Source of the DNA: Maea johnstoni
Lineage: Eukaryota; Annelida; Polychaeta; Spionida; Magelonidae
Assembly: GCA_963942565.1 (NCBI GenBank)
Contig: OZ012684.1
Coordinates: 62,968,205-63,032,204, forward strand
Reading direction: 5' to 3'
DNA length: 64,000 nt
Part shown: one piece after another, positions 39,801 to 51,629 of the stretch
How the letters are laid out: every line of letters starts with the position of its first letter
Position numbering within the stretch: the first letter of the stretch is position 1
Notes under the pieces: model-generated
Told to the model about the DNA's origin: nothing
The model's database searches: none
The model's input: only the letters and a program-made list of their open reading frames with translations
Translations under genes and position numbers: made by a program

Positions 39801-40924
39801 CTGGCCTTTTACGCAGTATAGTAGTAGGGTTGAAAGGTAATGCGGATGCTGTTGATATCCTTCCATAAGCTGGCACATCACTGGTAACTAGATGTCAACT
39901 ACAGATCTGATATTTGTTGTCCTCTGAGGTTGAACTACCTCATTACTTCAAGTTATGCTAGATCTCATTTGTGATAGGATGGAGATTGCAGACTGCCACT
40001 TACATGCATAGTGAAGCTTACAAATCTGTGTGGAATTCTTCATGCCATAATGTAAAGGATGGTCGATTCTGGTAATCCTTTGAATTTTTCAGCTGCATAG
40101 AGTATTCCTATGACCCATTTGGAATGGTAATAGTATATTAAATCCTAATGCAGTTAAGGTAGTCCTTGAGGTTGTTGGTGGGTTGTCTATTCAGTCCAGA
40201 GACTGTTGCCTTGGGTCATCCTGGGTGATCATTTCCGTCCTTATTCCGTAGCAGCAGCGTCAGCACAGACCAGTTTACCTCGGTCTGACACGGCCGTATG
40301 AAAGCTGAGCTAACTAAGCGCCTGGACCTGGGTCTGTGCAGAAATTCACCTGTCGCTTCCTGGAGCATTAGTGACCTCCCAATTCCCCACCAGCCTGCTG
40401 AAACGCAGATAAGAAGAATCATTAAAAGCTCATTTTATTGAGATTTATGCATCTCTGCTCCTGCCCATCAATATAAATGGAAAAAGCAGAATAGCGGTTT
40501 TAGCCCGCTATGGCTCTGTTGTATTGGATATAAAATACTTATTAGGTTGTTGAAAGTCGGTTTCCATTTGGGGAATGAAGGTAAAACGATACTCTTTGCT
40601 AAGGCAATTGCTGGTTAAAAGGTTTCAAGGCATTGGCTGGGAATTACTATGTAACCTATGCATTGGCTGAGTTGTGCTTCCCGTGTCGTGTGTACAATGG
40701 CTTTAAAGAGCCTGTTCCCAAGGAGTGCCATTCCCTGTATGACATCAAGTAAATGTAGACTCATGGCTAATGGCAGGGGCTTTACACAACTGCCCGCCTC
40801 GCAAAATGAAGAAAATTAGCCGTCAATGTCAGCACTGTGCTCATGCATTTTTCTCATTAGTTTATGGTTTTGTGAAAGCTAGGCTACACTCCTAATGGAA
40901 GGGCACCTTAGAGAGGCTAGCAGG

Positions 40925-41195
40925 GCTGCTCTGGTCGTAGACTTGCTACAAGTCTGTGTTGACTGCCTCTTTCCTTAGTCTCACTATAATAGTTGATTTC
41001 AGTCCAAGTATAATTTTGTATTGATCCTCAAGAGGTACCCACTTGAGCTGTTTGATTTTCAAACTGCAGCACGCAAAAACTGTGCTGCCATCTTTAGTTA
41101 GATAGATACATCAAACCTACTTACTACCCAATATGTATTTAGTGGTGGTGGCATCATACCTAACTCAGTCTTAGAAGCAGGCTACTGTGGTTGCT
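40925..41195 (+). repeat. Dispersed repeat, copy 2 (longest copy)
   Basis: Its 3' part (from 40990) matches 5930-6115 in direct orientation. Its 5' part (40925-41055, with GACTTGCTACAAGTCTGTGT, GTTGATTTCAGTCCAAGTAT and GATCCTCAAGAGG) is matched in reverse orientation by 52480-52620. Together these define an element of at least 270 bp present three times in the window. Class unknown; no ORF. Confidence 0.65.
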
Positions 41196-41378
41196 GCCAG
41201 TGAAAAAACAGGGCCAGAGAAGTTGAGAGTGATGCTCTCCATTATTTCCACCGTGAGAAGGAGGAGGAGCTGCATGGAATGTGGCTCTCTTGATTAAGGG
41301 CTTACATTGTGGGGGTTAGTGTGAAGGATGGGCCAGCAGACCTATCTGTTCATTGCTCTTAAAGGGGCTCCTGACAGC

Positions 41379-41399
41379 GGGGGGGGGGGGGGGGGGGGG
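41379..41399. repeat. G homopolymer, 21 nt
   Basis: An uninterrupted run of 21 G. A 20-nt C run follows at 41651-41670, in opposite sense about 250 bp away. Confidence 0.9.
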
Positions 41400-41479
41400 C
41401 AGCCCAGGGAGGAGCAGTGGAAAGTCTCCACCACCTCTGCCACCACAACCACCGCCTGACAATTCGCGCAGCATATGTT

Positions 41480-41760
41480 GTAGCCTGCATCCCAGGCCAT
41501 ATTCATGTGCCATTCCTTGTGGATAGATGGCACTGGGTATTTCAGAGTGGTCTGAGAGAATAGCCTGCATCCCAGGCCATATCCAGATATCACTCCATGT
41601 GGATAGATGGCATTGTGGTATGCTAGTTTTGGTAGTTGGGAATATTCCCTCCCCCCCCCCCCCCCCCCCCTCCTTGTGGCAATTGTATGAACAATGACTG
41701 ACTAGTATGACACATACCCTTGTATAAGAGCGAGATTTGATTTATATACAGAAGGGCAAA
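41480..41760 (+). repeat. Dispersed repeat family with TAGCCTGCATCCCAGGCCAT start, partly duplicated
   Basis: The first ~75 bp occur twice in tandem (41482 and 41561), each with GCCTGCATCCCAGGCCATAT and GTGGATAGATGGCA. The second copy continues through TTGTGGCAATTGTATGAA to GATTTGATTTATATACAG and AACAGTGAAGC. The same order of blocks is found at 58040-58265, the start alone at 52436-52480, and later blocks near 60150-60350. No ORF; class unknown. Confidence 0.65.
41651..41670. repeat. C homopolymer, 20 nt
   Basis: A run of 20 C inside a copy of the dispersed repeat starting at 41561. Shorter C runs lie at 43686-43697 and near 43787. Confidence 0.9.
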
Positions 41761-43882
41761 ACAGTGAAGCTTAGAAGCTAGGCTGCTGCTGCTGTTGTTG
41801 CTGTGGGCAATAGTAGATGTATGATGTGTTTGTTTTAGGGTGGTGCTTGGTGTGGATCACAGCACAGATTGCCATCCACTGACAGCAATTATTGGGAAAT
41901 GGATATGAGCCAGAAGTGATGTAGCTTTAATGGATGGCAGGTATAAATTGCCTTTTGGTGGCCATTATCAGGCAAATGGGCAGCTCTGGAGTGTGTGGTG
42001 CGTGTGAGACCTTGCAGATTGATAGGGGTTTAGTTGGGAGATAACGCTGTGTGTGTGGATCTTCTGCCCTTAGTCTTCCCCCCATAGACACTGCTGCTCA
42101 CTGGTAGCCTAGATTTCAAGGCTGTCATATGTATTTTTCTGTTTTGTGTTTTCTGTTACCAAGCACCAAATATTCTAGGTGGCCATAGTGGTCAATTTAG
42201 TTTACACCTATCTCACCAGGATTCAGTTTGAATAAGACCTAAAATCTCTAGAGATCAGAGGGTCACGTGGTGCCATCTATCTACCATACCTGGTATACAC
42301 CACACTGCTTAGTCAGCACATGAGTGGATGTCAACTTTTTAGGGACTAGGAACCTAGTCTATGCTGCTGGCTTTTCAGGCCTCTCCTCACCTTTTCAATA
42401 GCCCTGTGTCAGCACACTGACTGGACTACCCTTCTGGACTCATTGAGGATCTAGCTCACTTTGTAAGGTGGTGTTATGATATAGTCGATAAGCTTTAGGT
42501 CCAGCAAAAAGGACATTATTATGTTGATTATTAAGCTAAACCTACTCAAGACTATCTTTCTAAAAGGATACCTGTCCAGTTGATATTACCCTTGAGAACT
42601 TTTGCATCATATTTCACTTGTTAGTGAAAAACACTTGTCACATTAAATCTTTATGTTCCATGCCTTTCTAAGCAGGATGGACATGTTTATGTACGGACAT
42701 GGTCGTACATTGTGTATTACACATTTTGGGGTCTCCCCATTGTGATTTTTGGTGATATGCTGAAGCCCTGATGGCACCTGGCAACACATACCAGCTCTAC
42801 CTAGATACAAATGTGTGTCCACCAACTTCCTTAATGTATCATTCATTTGAATGATACTTGATTAGGACATTTAGTCACACGCTTTGGTGATCATCATTAC
42901 ATCATGAATTAACATTGTTTTCTTGGTTCTTAGTTACTATACACATGTATCTGTGTGTGGGAATATCTAAGATTTATATTAATTGAGTGCAATGCACCAA
43001 TGCATTGGTTTGTAACTGAAGAAGATATAATAGACATACTTTTATGTTGTGAGAAATTGACTTAAGAAATGTTAAGTTGTACTACTAAACAGGCAGTTCA
43101 TTTTGATGAAGTCATGCTTTAAGATTCCTTTCATAATTTAATTTATTCATCCTCAGGATACCCAAAAGGTAAATATAATTAGAAAATTTCAAGGGCTTGT
43201 CCTGATAGCCAGGTGATCTTAAGGTTTCACTGTTTGGGCATGTGAGAAAGTTGCCAGTACACTAAGGCAGTACTGTGTAGTGTTTCACACACCATCTCCG
43301 TGGATGGCATGGTGCTCACCGGGCTGCAGGCCCTGATGGGAGGGTGGTAAACAACTGCTCCAGGCTGTGTTGTGTTGGGCTGATTCTCAGGAGAGATTAG
43401 GCGGCAGTGTTAAAACTAGCCAGCCAGGGAGAGCAGGCACTTGCCTACACGCCGCCCGCCCGCAGTCGGACAACATTCATCACTCATGGGGCCTTGTTGC
43501 ATCTCCTCAACTGTTTCCCTGCTGTTCTCCAGCTAGCAGGAAAAATGAACAACAACTGCTTCAAACAGACCCAGCAGCCTGCATGGCCCCACTCTAAGAG
43601 AGTCAGTCGTAATGCTGGGGAATACCAAATTTCAATGGAGGGGCCAATTTTCAGACAGAGGTGATAGACATTATTGTAATACCTGCCCCCCCCCCCCTTT
43701 GCACCTATATCTAATGATGGCTTGTTAAATCAGGGATGGTAGACTAGATATTATATATGCTAACTTGTCTATGACTATGAATACTTCCCCCCCCCTCCCC
43801 TCAGTCTTTCAGACCACCTCTTGTGTGTTAACACATATACTTTTCCTGAGGACTTCTGATGTATATTAGTTGATGGCACTAT

Positions 43883-44440
43883 TAATAATAATAATAATAA
43901 TAATAATCTTTATTTAAAGAGGGGAACTCAGTCCAATGGTAAGGATCTTCCCTGAGGCCCTCTGGCATGTTTACAAGTAGTCTGAGGGCCCCAGGGTTAC
44001 AAAGTAGTACAGTACATTGCTTTTAGGTATCGAGACTTGAAGGAAGGTAGAGATGGTGCACATCTGATTGCTTCAGTTAAGCCATTCCAAACTTAGGGCC
44101 CTGAGTATGAAATGCATTTTTGGCCAATTGATTTATTACATTTTGGAAGAGCTAATAGTGAGGAGGTTGCATTTCGAGTACCATAGCTGTGGTTTTCTTG
44201 TGTGTATGAGAAAAGTTTGTTCATATAATGGGGTTTAACTCATTAAGGCTTTTGTATACAGTGACAGACTGTTGGTACTCCACATATTTAGGAAAAGGGA
44301 GTAAACATATTAACCCTAACACGCACTCTCCTAGCTGCCTGAGTGGTGAATTGAATTCTATGCCTGGTTGAGGTTAGACTTGTGGATCAACTCTGATGTG
44401 ATGTTGCAGTACTTGATACATGCTATGGAGAAGATAGGTG
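43883..44440 (-). mobile_element. Retroposon-like element with (ATT)n tail, longer copy
   Basis: On the + strand it begins with (AAT)9-like repeats, then CTTTATTTAAAGAGGGGAAC and TAAGGATCTTCCCTGAGGCC. Read on the minus strand this is a 3' end of the form TTTATTT-AAAG-(ATT)n, which suits a LINE or SINE tail. The same 3' end recurs at 44985-45078. The upper limit near 44440 is uncertain. No reverse transcriptase frame was seen. Confidence 0.5.
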
Positions 44441-44984
44441 GCTGGTGTGGAGCTGTGTTATTAACAGGTGTTGAAGGCATATGGGAGGCTCATGAGGGTC
44501 TTAGGGAATGCTGCAGGTTCTAAGCTAAGCTACAAGATGCTAGGTAGTAGTCATGGTAATTATTATCTCAGGTTCATTAGTGACGTGAGACATGTGTTAC
44601 AAATGCTTAGCTAACCCACCTATTAGAAATAGCGTTACAACATTCTCCTAGATCATCTCCACTGTTTACTGATTACTATCTCAACTGTAGGGTAGTAGTC
44701 TTTGTTCAGCCCTAGGAAGCTTTATGGCCCAGTCTGGGAGAATGAACCCAGAGAATAGAAGTCCCATAAGCATTTAGATCGTTCCTTACAAATGCCTTAC
44801 ATCAAACAGTTGAATAGAATGTACTCATGGCCAGGTCATAGTGAGGAGTGTCACTGGTATTACAGATGTCTGATGATGCTTTGTTTGAGAGGACATATTT
44901 ATGTCAATACTGTGCCAGCCTTGATCATTGAAGTTGCTGGTTCATATTTCACTGAGTTTCCCTGCAAGAATTCTCATGTGGATA

Positions 44985-45078
44985 ATAATGATGATAATCT
45001 TTATTTATAGAAGGTAACTCCAATGGTAAGGATCTTCCCTGAGGCCCTCTGACATGTTTTACAAGTAGCCTGAGTCAC
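44985..45078 (-). mobile_element. Truncated second copy of the (ATT)n-tailed element
   Basis: It repeats AATCTTTATTTATAGAAGG, CCAATGGTAAGGATCTTCCC and TGAGGCCCTCTGACATG in the same orientation as 43883-44000, then stops. Loss of everything distal to the tail fits the 5' truncation usual for target-primed reverse transcription. Confidence 0.6.
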
Positions 45079-45429
45079 CTATTGCATATTGCAAAACATA
45101 TCTAGGAAAGGTACTTACTTGTGCAGTGTTTATAATCCATAAATCCTGAAATCTTGAATGTTTATGGGCAGTAGCTGTGCCATCGTTCGTTCGTTCGTTC
45201 GTTTGGTGAATACTCCCGCCCTGTTTCTTAGGGCCTCTTACATATATCAGTTACAATTGGCAATTTTTAACATGAATCAGAACAACGATTCAACAAAAAT
45301 ACACAATTAGCCTCCAAATAACCAACACAAATCAATTGAGTTACTCAGGTCTGGGTTGCTGTCTGCCACAAGGGCTTAACTACCTCTCTGCTGATATAAT
45401 GATGATTTTGCAGGTTATCAGCAACTGTT

Positions 45430-45760
45430 AAGAGATTGATATCAGTGATATATATCCACTGCAAGTCAATCATCCCACTCATGTAGAATATCATTCCTTT
45501 CCCTGCTGCAAGAATGAGGAGAGTGCAGGCTATCGCCTACCTTAGAATACTGCTTACCTTAGAATAGAGATTGACACCAGTGATGTCCACTGCTAGGTCA
45601 GTGGTTCCACTGTCGCAGAGCACTATTGCAGAGCATCATTACTTTCCCTGCAGAGAGAGTGGTGAGTTTGTAGGCTATCACCTACCTTTGAGAGATTGAC
45701 ACTACTAGTGATATCCTTTGTAAAATCAATCTTGGCACTGCTGCTTTCCACCAATGGCAT
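45430..45760. repeat. Degenerate tandem repeat, ~125-136-bp period, about three copies
   Basis: GAGATTGA(T/C)A(T/C)CA-type blocks occur at about 45431, 45567 and 45692, each followed by GTGATAT(C)C, a CACTG stretch, and TTTCCCTGC with GTAGGCTATCACCTACCTT-like ends. Copies are much diverged. Confidence 0.65.
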
Positions 45761-46560
45761 TTTCAATGACCATGAACAACATTTCTCTCCTCATCAAGAA
45801 AGGATGGAAATCACTACTTACCTCCACAAGTAGGGTTCCCGGTGAACTACTGTTAAGAGTAAGTGAGATTGAGGCGAGATGTGCAGTCTCTCCCACACAG
45901 TCCCTATAAGGTTGCTGTAGCAAGCATGTGGGCACACGTTCGTTCACAGCCCGCTGACAGACTGCTCATGCCTCTATAACTATCTCTGATCTGTCAAGAG
46001 GCTGACAGATCAGCGCTGGACCGCACTCCACTGATTCTTGCCTTGGATTGACTGCTTGCTGAAGTGAAGTTCTTATGAAGTGGCTTGCCACCCTCTCAGC
46101 GCGGTTGCGGCAGCGGGCCGACTGAGGATTAGGGGGTTCCTAGGGGCTCTTATCTGCCCTATTACTCCCTAATCTAGCAACGTGCTCCATGTTTGGAGGA
46201 TACCGGCGAGTGAGGAGAAGGATTCAAGCCATTGCCTCTTCTGTCATGTGTAGAGGCAGAACACATAGGATAAGGCCGCTTAATACACATGTGGCCAGAT
46301 GAAGCAGAAAACCCTCACACTCAAGCGCTATCCTCAATTACCATAGAGCACATATTAAGCCTGTGCCAGATAGGCTTTCACACAGTTGGCAGATAGGCTG
46401 ACACTGCATACTGACTGTGTTTTCAACACATCTACAAGCGATTGGCAAGTGCTGCTTGATGCTGGTCATATATCACCCTGTAGTGGGGCCAGGGAGGTCC
46501 TTATGTCAACTCCCTCCTGGCGAACGCTGACAACACACATCCTCACCATCTCCTACAGCA

Positions 46561-46833
<273 letters not shown>

Positions 46834-47652
46834 TCTCTCTTTTAGAGGATATTCTCCATGACAGCTCAGAAAGAGTATCATTTGTCTACTTGAAGCCTTT
46901 CCGAGACATGCCGTGGGCTTTGTGGTAGTTTTCAGTGTGTATTTCAGGGTAATCATAGCTTGTGGCTGTCCAGTCCCATCTAACTGTCACAGTCATTGGA
47001 TTATAGAGATCTGGCGTGTGTTAAATATGAGTTTAATGTTGTAATATCATAAGGGAGGATAATCAGCAGCTGCTCTTCATCAAGCCTGACAGGCACAGAA
47101 TGAGCTTCTGTTGTTCCTCAAATGGCTTTTGCATGTAGGGTCCCTGTGGGGGAAATCCTACTCAAAGACTTCCCCACCATTTATATGCTTAAACACAGAT
47201 AGCAAGCCACTTTTTTCACTCCACTCTGAGCGATGCTGTAAAGTTGAATTTAAAGTAGGCTTAGCTGGCAAGGGAAGCTTCTGTCATATCTAATCCTTCC
47301 ATTCTGTACAAGACACTCGGAATGAATTTAGATAGCACGAAGAGCAACCAGTAAACAATAACGACACAATTGTCAAGCATAGGGTTGTTGGTATTTTCTT
47401 ATGTAGTACATATTGTGGCATGACTTTTCTTATTCTTTATTTAAGCAGTGATATTTTGGTTAATGATTTCTTAGTTTGATTTTTTATTTAGCTTTGGTTC
47501 ATGTTATTTTGTGCCCAATTTGTTTCTAAATATTTGATGTGCTTCAGTGTCAGTGTATGTATGTGATGGTGTGTTAGAGAGACTCAGTGAGAATTCTCAA
47601 TCAGTTGCAATGAACAATTAAAACTGATGTTTTCCATTGACTCTTATTCCAG

Positions 47653-47679
47653 GCATGTCACCGGTAGGAGATCCTATGG
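47653..47679 (+). CDS. SSBP3: SSBP/Ssdp 27-nt miniexon (MSPVGDPM)
   Basis: Acceptor TTATTCCAG and donor GTAAGAT enclose exactly 27 nt, phase 1 on both sides. With the split Gly codon it gives G-MSPVGDPM-G in frame between MPNSMDVRP (36596-36659) and HPGMGPMNPRM (60423-60493). Human SSBP3 has ...MDPTRQQGHPNMGG..., which matches the protein made when this exon is skipped. It may therefore be a lineage-specific or alternatively used microexon. The peptide (Gly/Met/Pro) fits the composition of its neighbours. Isolated between introns of 11.0 and 12.7 kb. Confidence 0.75.
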
Positions 47680-47860
47680 GTAAGATATTTCACTAATCTC
47701 TTCATTTTCCTCTCAGCCACAGAACTGCAGTGTGTAAGAGTTCACGCTTTTCTCTGCTTTTTGTCAATAATTCACCACTTTTTGATGTGACCGTATGTTC
47801 ACCTTGAGTTTGATGCACCTTCCATTTTTGTGTGATTTCCTAATCTTGAAAAACATGTAT

Positions 47861-47970
<110 letters not shown>

Positions 47971-49259
47971 TGAAAATCAGTCATGTGCTGTGTTTCTTGT
48001 TAGCAAACCATACTGCGTTTCTACAAAAACTTCTGACCAATACACTCAGGAGTTGTTTGTACCAGTAGCCTTGCTTCTCGACATAGTATTGTTGCCCATA
48101 TTTAGCTATGTCCATACTCCAGTATAATAAGAGATCACTGTATATATAGTGTTTTGGTTTCCTTTTGTTCCTGCCTGCACAGTCCGCTATTGTTCACTGG
48201 AGCCTTCTGCCAGTCTACCCTATTTGACTAGGTGTTGATATTGAAATAGCTTCTGTTAGTCCACTTAGGCTATAAGGCTCTGCAATATGCTGAGACATCT
48301 GAGTTGATAAAAGCCACTGTTTTCTCTGGTCACAGTACAAGACCACTTCTGTTTGTGTGGAGTGCAATGCAAGGCATGGTGTCTCCTTACACTATTAACA
48401 TGCAGCAAACGCTTTATTTAAGATATTAACTCTTTAGAGTCTACATTAAAACCTTTGCCTAATGCTTATTTCAAGTTAAGGCAAAATAAACAATTGCCCA
48501 AATGCTGCATGCAGATGATTTTCTAGCTAAGATGATTGTTAATGTACCTTTTAAATATTACCTGCAAAGATGTTTTAGCTTAAAGTATTGCCTCCTGCCC
48601 TCTTCAGCTTCTATGTTTCTATACATTTCTGATGCAGTGACTTCCTTTTTAAGGTTCAGGGGGTCGGGTAGGGGGGGGGGATTATAGGTATTGCGGTCAA
48701 AGTAGTGTCAGGCGAATAGCAATGTTCGTGCTATTTTAGCTTTATTCTCTTTTAGATGATTGCCATTTTTTCTAAGGTTTCCTCATTTTGTACTGCTCTG
48801 GTGAAGACTCAGCAGGAAGAAGATGCCCCACATCCAGGGGCCAGCAGGTTTAAGAGTGAGATTTTATCAGAAGCTCATCAGTGGAGCTCACATTTGAATT
48901 TGAAAGGTTTCTTGGAGAAGCCACCTAGACTGAAATCAATACCCTAGGACGTGATTACTGAGTTGTCATAACCAAGTGCATGCTAATGAATGGAGAAGAA
49001 ATATTACAGGTGTGGAGTGGCAGTTCATTTTGCAGTGCCATCCATCCTCCAAGAGTAGGCTGTCATTTACCTGTAATATCAGCTTAAGCGGCATTGATTG
49101 TGCTTAGAATGCATATTAACGAGTTATCATCACCTGACATGAATACTCAGTTATAGATATGGACCCGTGCCAAGTGTAGTGATAGAAACTCTGGTATGAT
49201 GTAAATATAGCATCGCTAAGAGTAGCAATGACTTACCTTTGAAGCAGTCCTTTTGAAGG

Positions 49260-49439
49260 TACGGTATTCTTCAGCCTGAGCATGCATCTGTAGCCTTGGG
49301 CATGTGGAAAGTTGCCAGTGACTTGGGGTTAGGAGGTGATACTCACCTGGTGCTCCGGTTTCCTTCACCAGTTACAACTGGCTATAGTCGCGATTTTCCA
49401 AAACAAAATCCCAAATCCAAATCCAAATCCAAATCCATA
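49260..49439 (+). mobile_element. tRNA-related SINE copy with (AAATCC)n tail
   Basis: GGGCATGTGGAAAGTTGCCA, GTGACTTGGGGTTAGG, GGTGCTCCGGTTTCCTTCAC and CAGTTACAACTGGCTATAG are followed by CAAAATCCC and four AAATCC units. The tail repeat and the shared body with 24515 and 50585 identify it as a retroposed SINE. The tRNA-like head is degraded here. A fragment of the same body lies at 43240-43265. Confidence 0.75.
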
Positions 49440-49621
49440 ACAAGACATCATTATGATTGCATTCCATTATGCTTCTTACACTGGGGCAGATGGAGGTAGA
49501 GAGGTAGTAATGGTGCTAATGGTATTGTATTCCTCTCTTCATGTGGGTAACAGATCCAGCTATTCAGAGAGTAGCATTAGAAGCATCTGCGTACACACCT
49601 TCCTTAATGTGTATTAGGTAT

Positions 49622-49830
49622 GAGTTAGTCCAGGTGGCAGTGAGATGGCTCACCTTGTGTGTAGTGCTGATAGTAGATCACCTACAGTGGCAGCTAGGAG
49701 TTAGTCCAGGTGGCAGTGAGGTGGCTCACCTTATAAGTAGTGCTGATTGTAGATCATAGTCTCACCCACAGTGGCAGCTTAGAGTTAATCCAGGTGATTA
49801 TGAGATGGCTCACTTTGTATGTAGGGATGG
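49622..49830. repeat. Tandem repeat, three copies of 76-84 bp
   Basis: GAGTTAGTCCAGGTGGCAGT recurs at 49622, 49698 and (as GAGTTAATCCAGGTGATTAT) 49782, each followed by GAG(A/G)TGGCTCAC(C/T)TT. Confidence 0.85.
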
Positions 49831-50021
49831 TAGTGGGGTAGCAGGTCCGAGTAAGTTGATGTGGCAGGCTGTGGAGTTGAGTGAGGAACATGTAGTGGTA
49901 GCTGGCTGGACTGTGTAGAGCAGGAGGATCACCGAGAGGTGCTGTGCACACAGTGCGTGCGAGTGAGAGGAGGAGCAGGCAGCACAGAGCATGCAGTGTA
50001 GTAGTAGTAGTAGGATTGCCA

Positions 50022-50055
<34 letters not shown>

Positions 50056-50584
50056 TAGTGTCAGTATCCAGACTGCCGTCCTCCTCCTCCTCGTAGCTGA
50101 CTCCGCGTACAGGCGTGCCACTCACAAGGAGACAGGAGCAGAGTGTTTTTTACAAGCGGCCAATCATCAGCTGCGCTCCTCGTGGAAGGATTTGTGGCAG
50201 TACGAGTGCCTGTCACAAGAAATAATAGAAAAATTAATGACGGGATCCAGTTGTGAAGCTCACCACAGGAAGTCTCCGAGAGAAAAAACAACAAGAGAGA
50301 GGTCCTCTGCTGAAGTCTTGCGCAATTGAATTGATGGGCACATCTTGTGCGTGGCAGCTCTGTGAAAGCAATTAGGTGTAAATTGCCGCCCGATAGCCTT
50401 GATTGGTCTGCTAAATTAGCATGCTTGTTGTTTGATAGAGTGCTTGTGTGTGTGAAGGCTGAGATCCAAGGCATGCCTGGCCTTCAGCACGATGGACACA
50501 GCAGACCCCTAATGCCACTTCCCCTCTTCCCTCTTACAGGACAAGTTGAGAACGGCTGGGGATAGTTGCTCTCACAGCAGGTTT

Positions 50585-50770
50585 TCTGCGTGGAATTTGG
50601 ATTTTCATTACTTTTTCTGCCATGTTGCGGATAGGTTATGACTATCAAGTCGTAATTGGTGGAAAAACACAGCAAGAACACCACCTAACCCCAAGTCACT
50701 GGAAAATTTTCTCACATGCCCCAGCCAGGATTCAAACCCAGGTAGGGGTGAGAGACAGCTTGGTGATGTT
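50585..50770 (-). mobile_element. tRNA-related SINE copy, minus orientation, with clear B box
   Basis: Read on the minus strand it gives CTGGGTTTGAATCCTGGCTG (a near-consensus B box, GGTTTGAATCC), then GGCATGTGAGAAAATTTTCC, AGTGACTTGGGGTTAGGTGG, TTTTTCCACCAATTACGACT and an AAAATCCAAATTCC end. The body matches the copies at 24515 and 49260. The A box is not obvious. It abuts the 93-bp tandem array that starts at 50884. Confidence 0.75.
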
Positions 50771-50883
50771 TTGTGTTGAGGATTTTCCTACCCTCTGTAT
50801 AGAGGATGTGAGGGTTCACCAGGGTCAGCAGAACTTCATGCATTGGCTGTCATCAATGTCATTCTCAGTTACCATTGATTCCT

Positions 50884-51340
50884 GATGATGTTTTGTGGAG
50901 GGGAGTAGTTCCCTACCCTCTGTTGGAGGATATGAGAGTCTGTCCGACTGTGTGGCAGCAGCTACTATTGACTCCTGATGATGTTTTGTGGAGGGGAGTA
51001 GTTCCCTACTCTCTCTTAGAGGATATGAGAGTCTGTCCGACTGTGTAGCAGCATCTACTATTGACTCCTGATGATGTTTTGTGGAGGGGAGAAGTTCCCT
51101 ACTCTCTCTTAGAGGATATGAGAGTCTGTCCGACTGTGTGGCAGCATCTACTATTGACTCCTGATGATGTTTTGTGGAGGGGAGTAGTTTCCTACCCTCA
51201 GTTTAGAGGATATGAGAGTCTGTCAGACTGTGTGGCAACAGCTACCATTGACTCCTGATGATGTTTTGTGAAGGGGAGTAGTTCCCTACCCTCCGTTTAG
51301 AGGATATGAGAGTCTGTCAAACTGTGTAGCAGCAGTGATT
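50884..51340. repeat. Tandem repeat of a 93-bp unit, five copies
   Basis: GATGATGTTTTGTGGAGGGG begins at 50884, 50977, 51070, 51163 and 51257. Each copy continues through AGTTCCCTAC, AGAGGATATGAGAGTCTGTC and ACTGTGT(G/A)GCAGCA. A more diverged copy overlaps the edge of the neighbouring SINE near 50763. Confidence 0.92.
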
Positions 51341-51629
51341 GTCCTAAATGGACATCCTCCAGTATTGCCATTTTCTCTCTGACTGCTGGAGCTGTTATTA
51401 GTTGCAGAAGGAATATTAGGGTTGGCTGCTGCAGCTCTAGGTATTCCCTATATCCTTAGCAAGGGGAAATGAGAAACAGGAGGATTTGTGGCAGCATGGT
51501 TCTGACGCACAATGGATATCCTGTAACTCTACCACAGTTTTCTGTGGCAGGAGAAATAGACGCAATAGAGATGTTGGCTCTGGCTGATGTCCTAACTACC
51601 CGCAATTAAAATAGGCTAAGAGATAGAAC

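Noticed and set aside
49754-50125. Minus-strand 123-codon ORF with an Ala run and a hydrophobic stretch
   Set aside because: The Ala run is a CAG microsatellite, the rest overlaps a 76-84-bp tandem repeat, and no homology is recognised.
50061-50474. Minus-strand 137-codon ORF
   Set aside because: No recognisable domain or composition of a real protein; overlaps the same CAG tract and lies antisense in an SSBP intron.
50720-50745. Possible tRNA gene from the B-box GGTTTGAATCC (minus strand)
   Set aside because: No acceptor stem or A box fits; the body is that of a SINE repeated elsewhere in the window.
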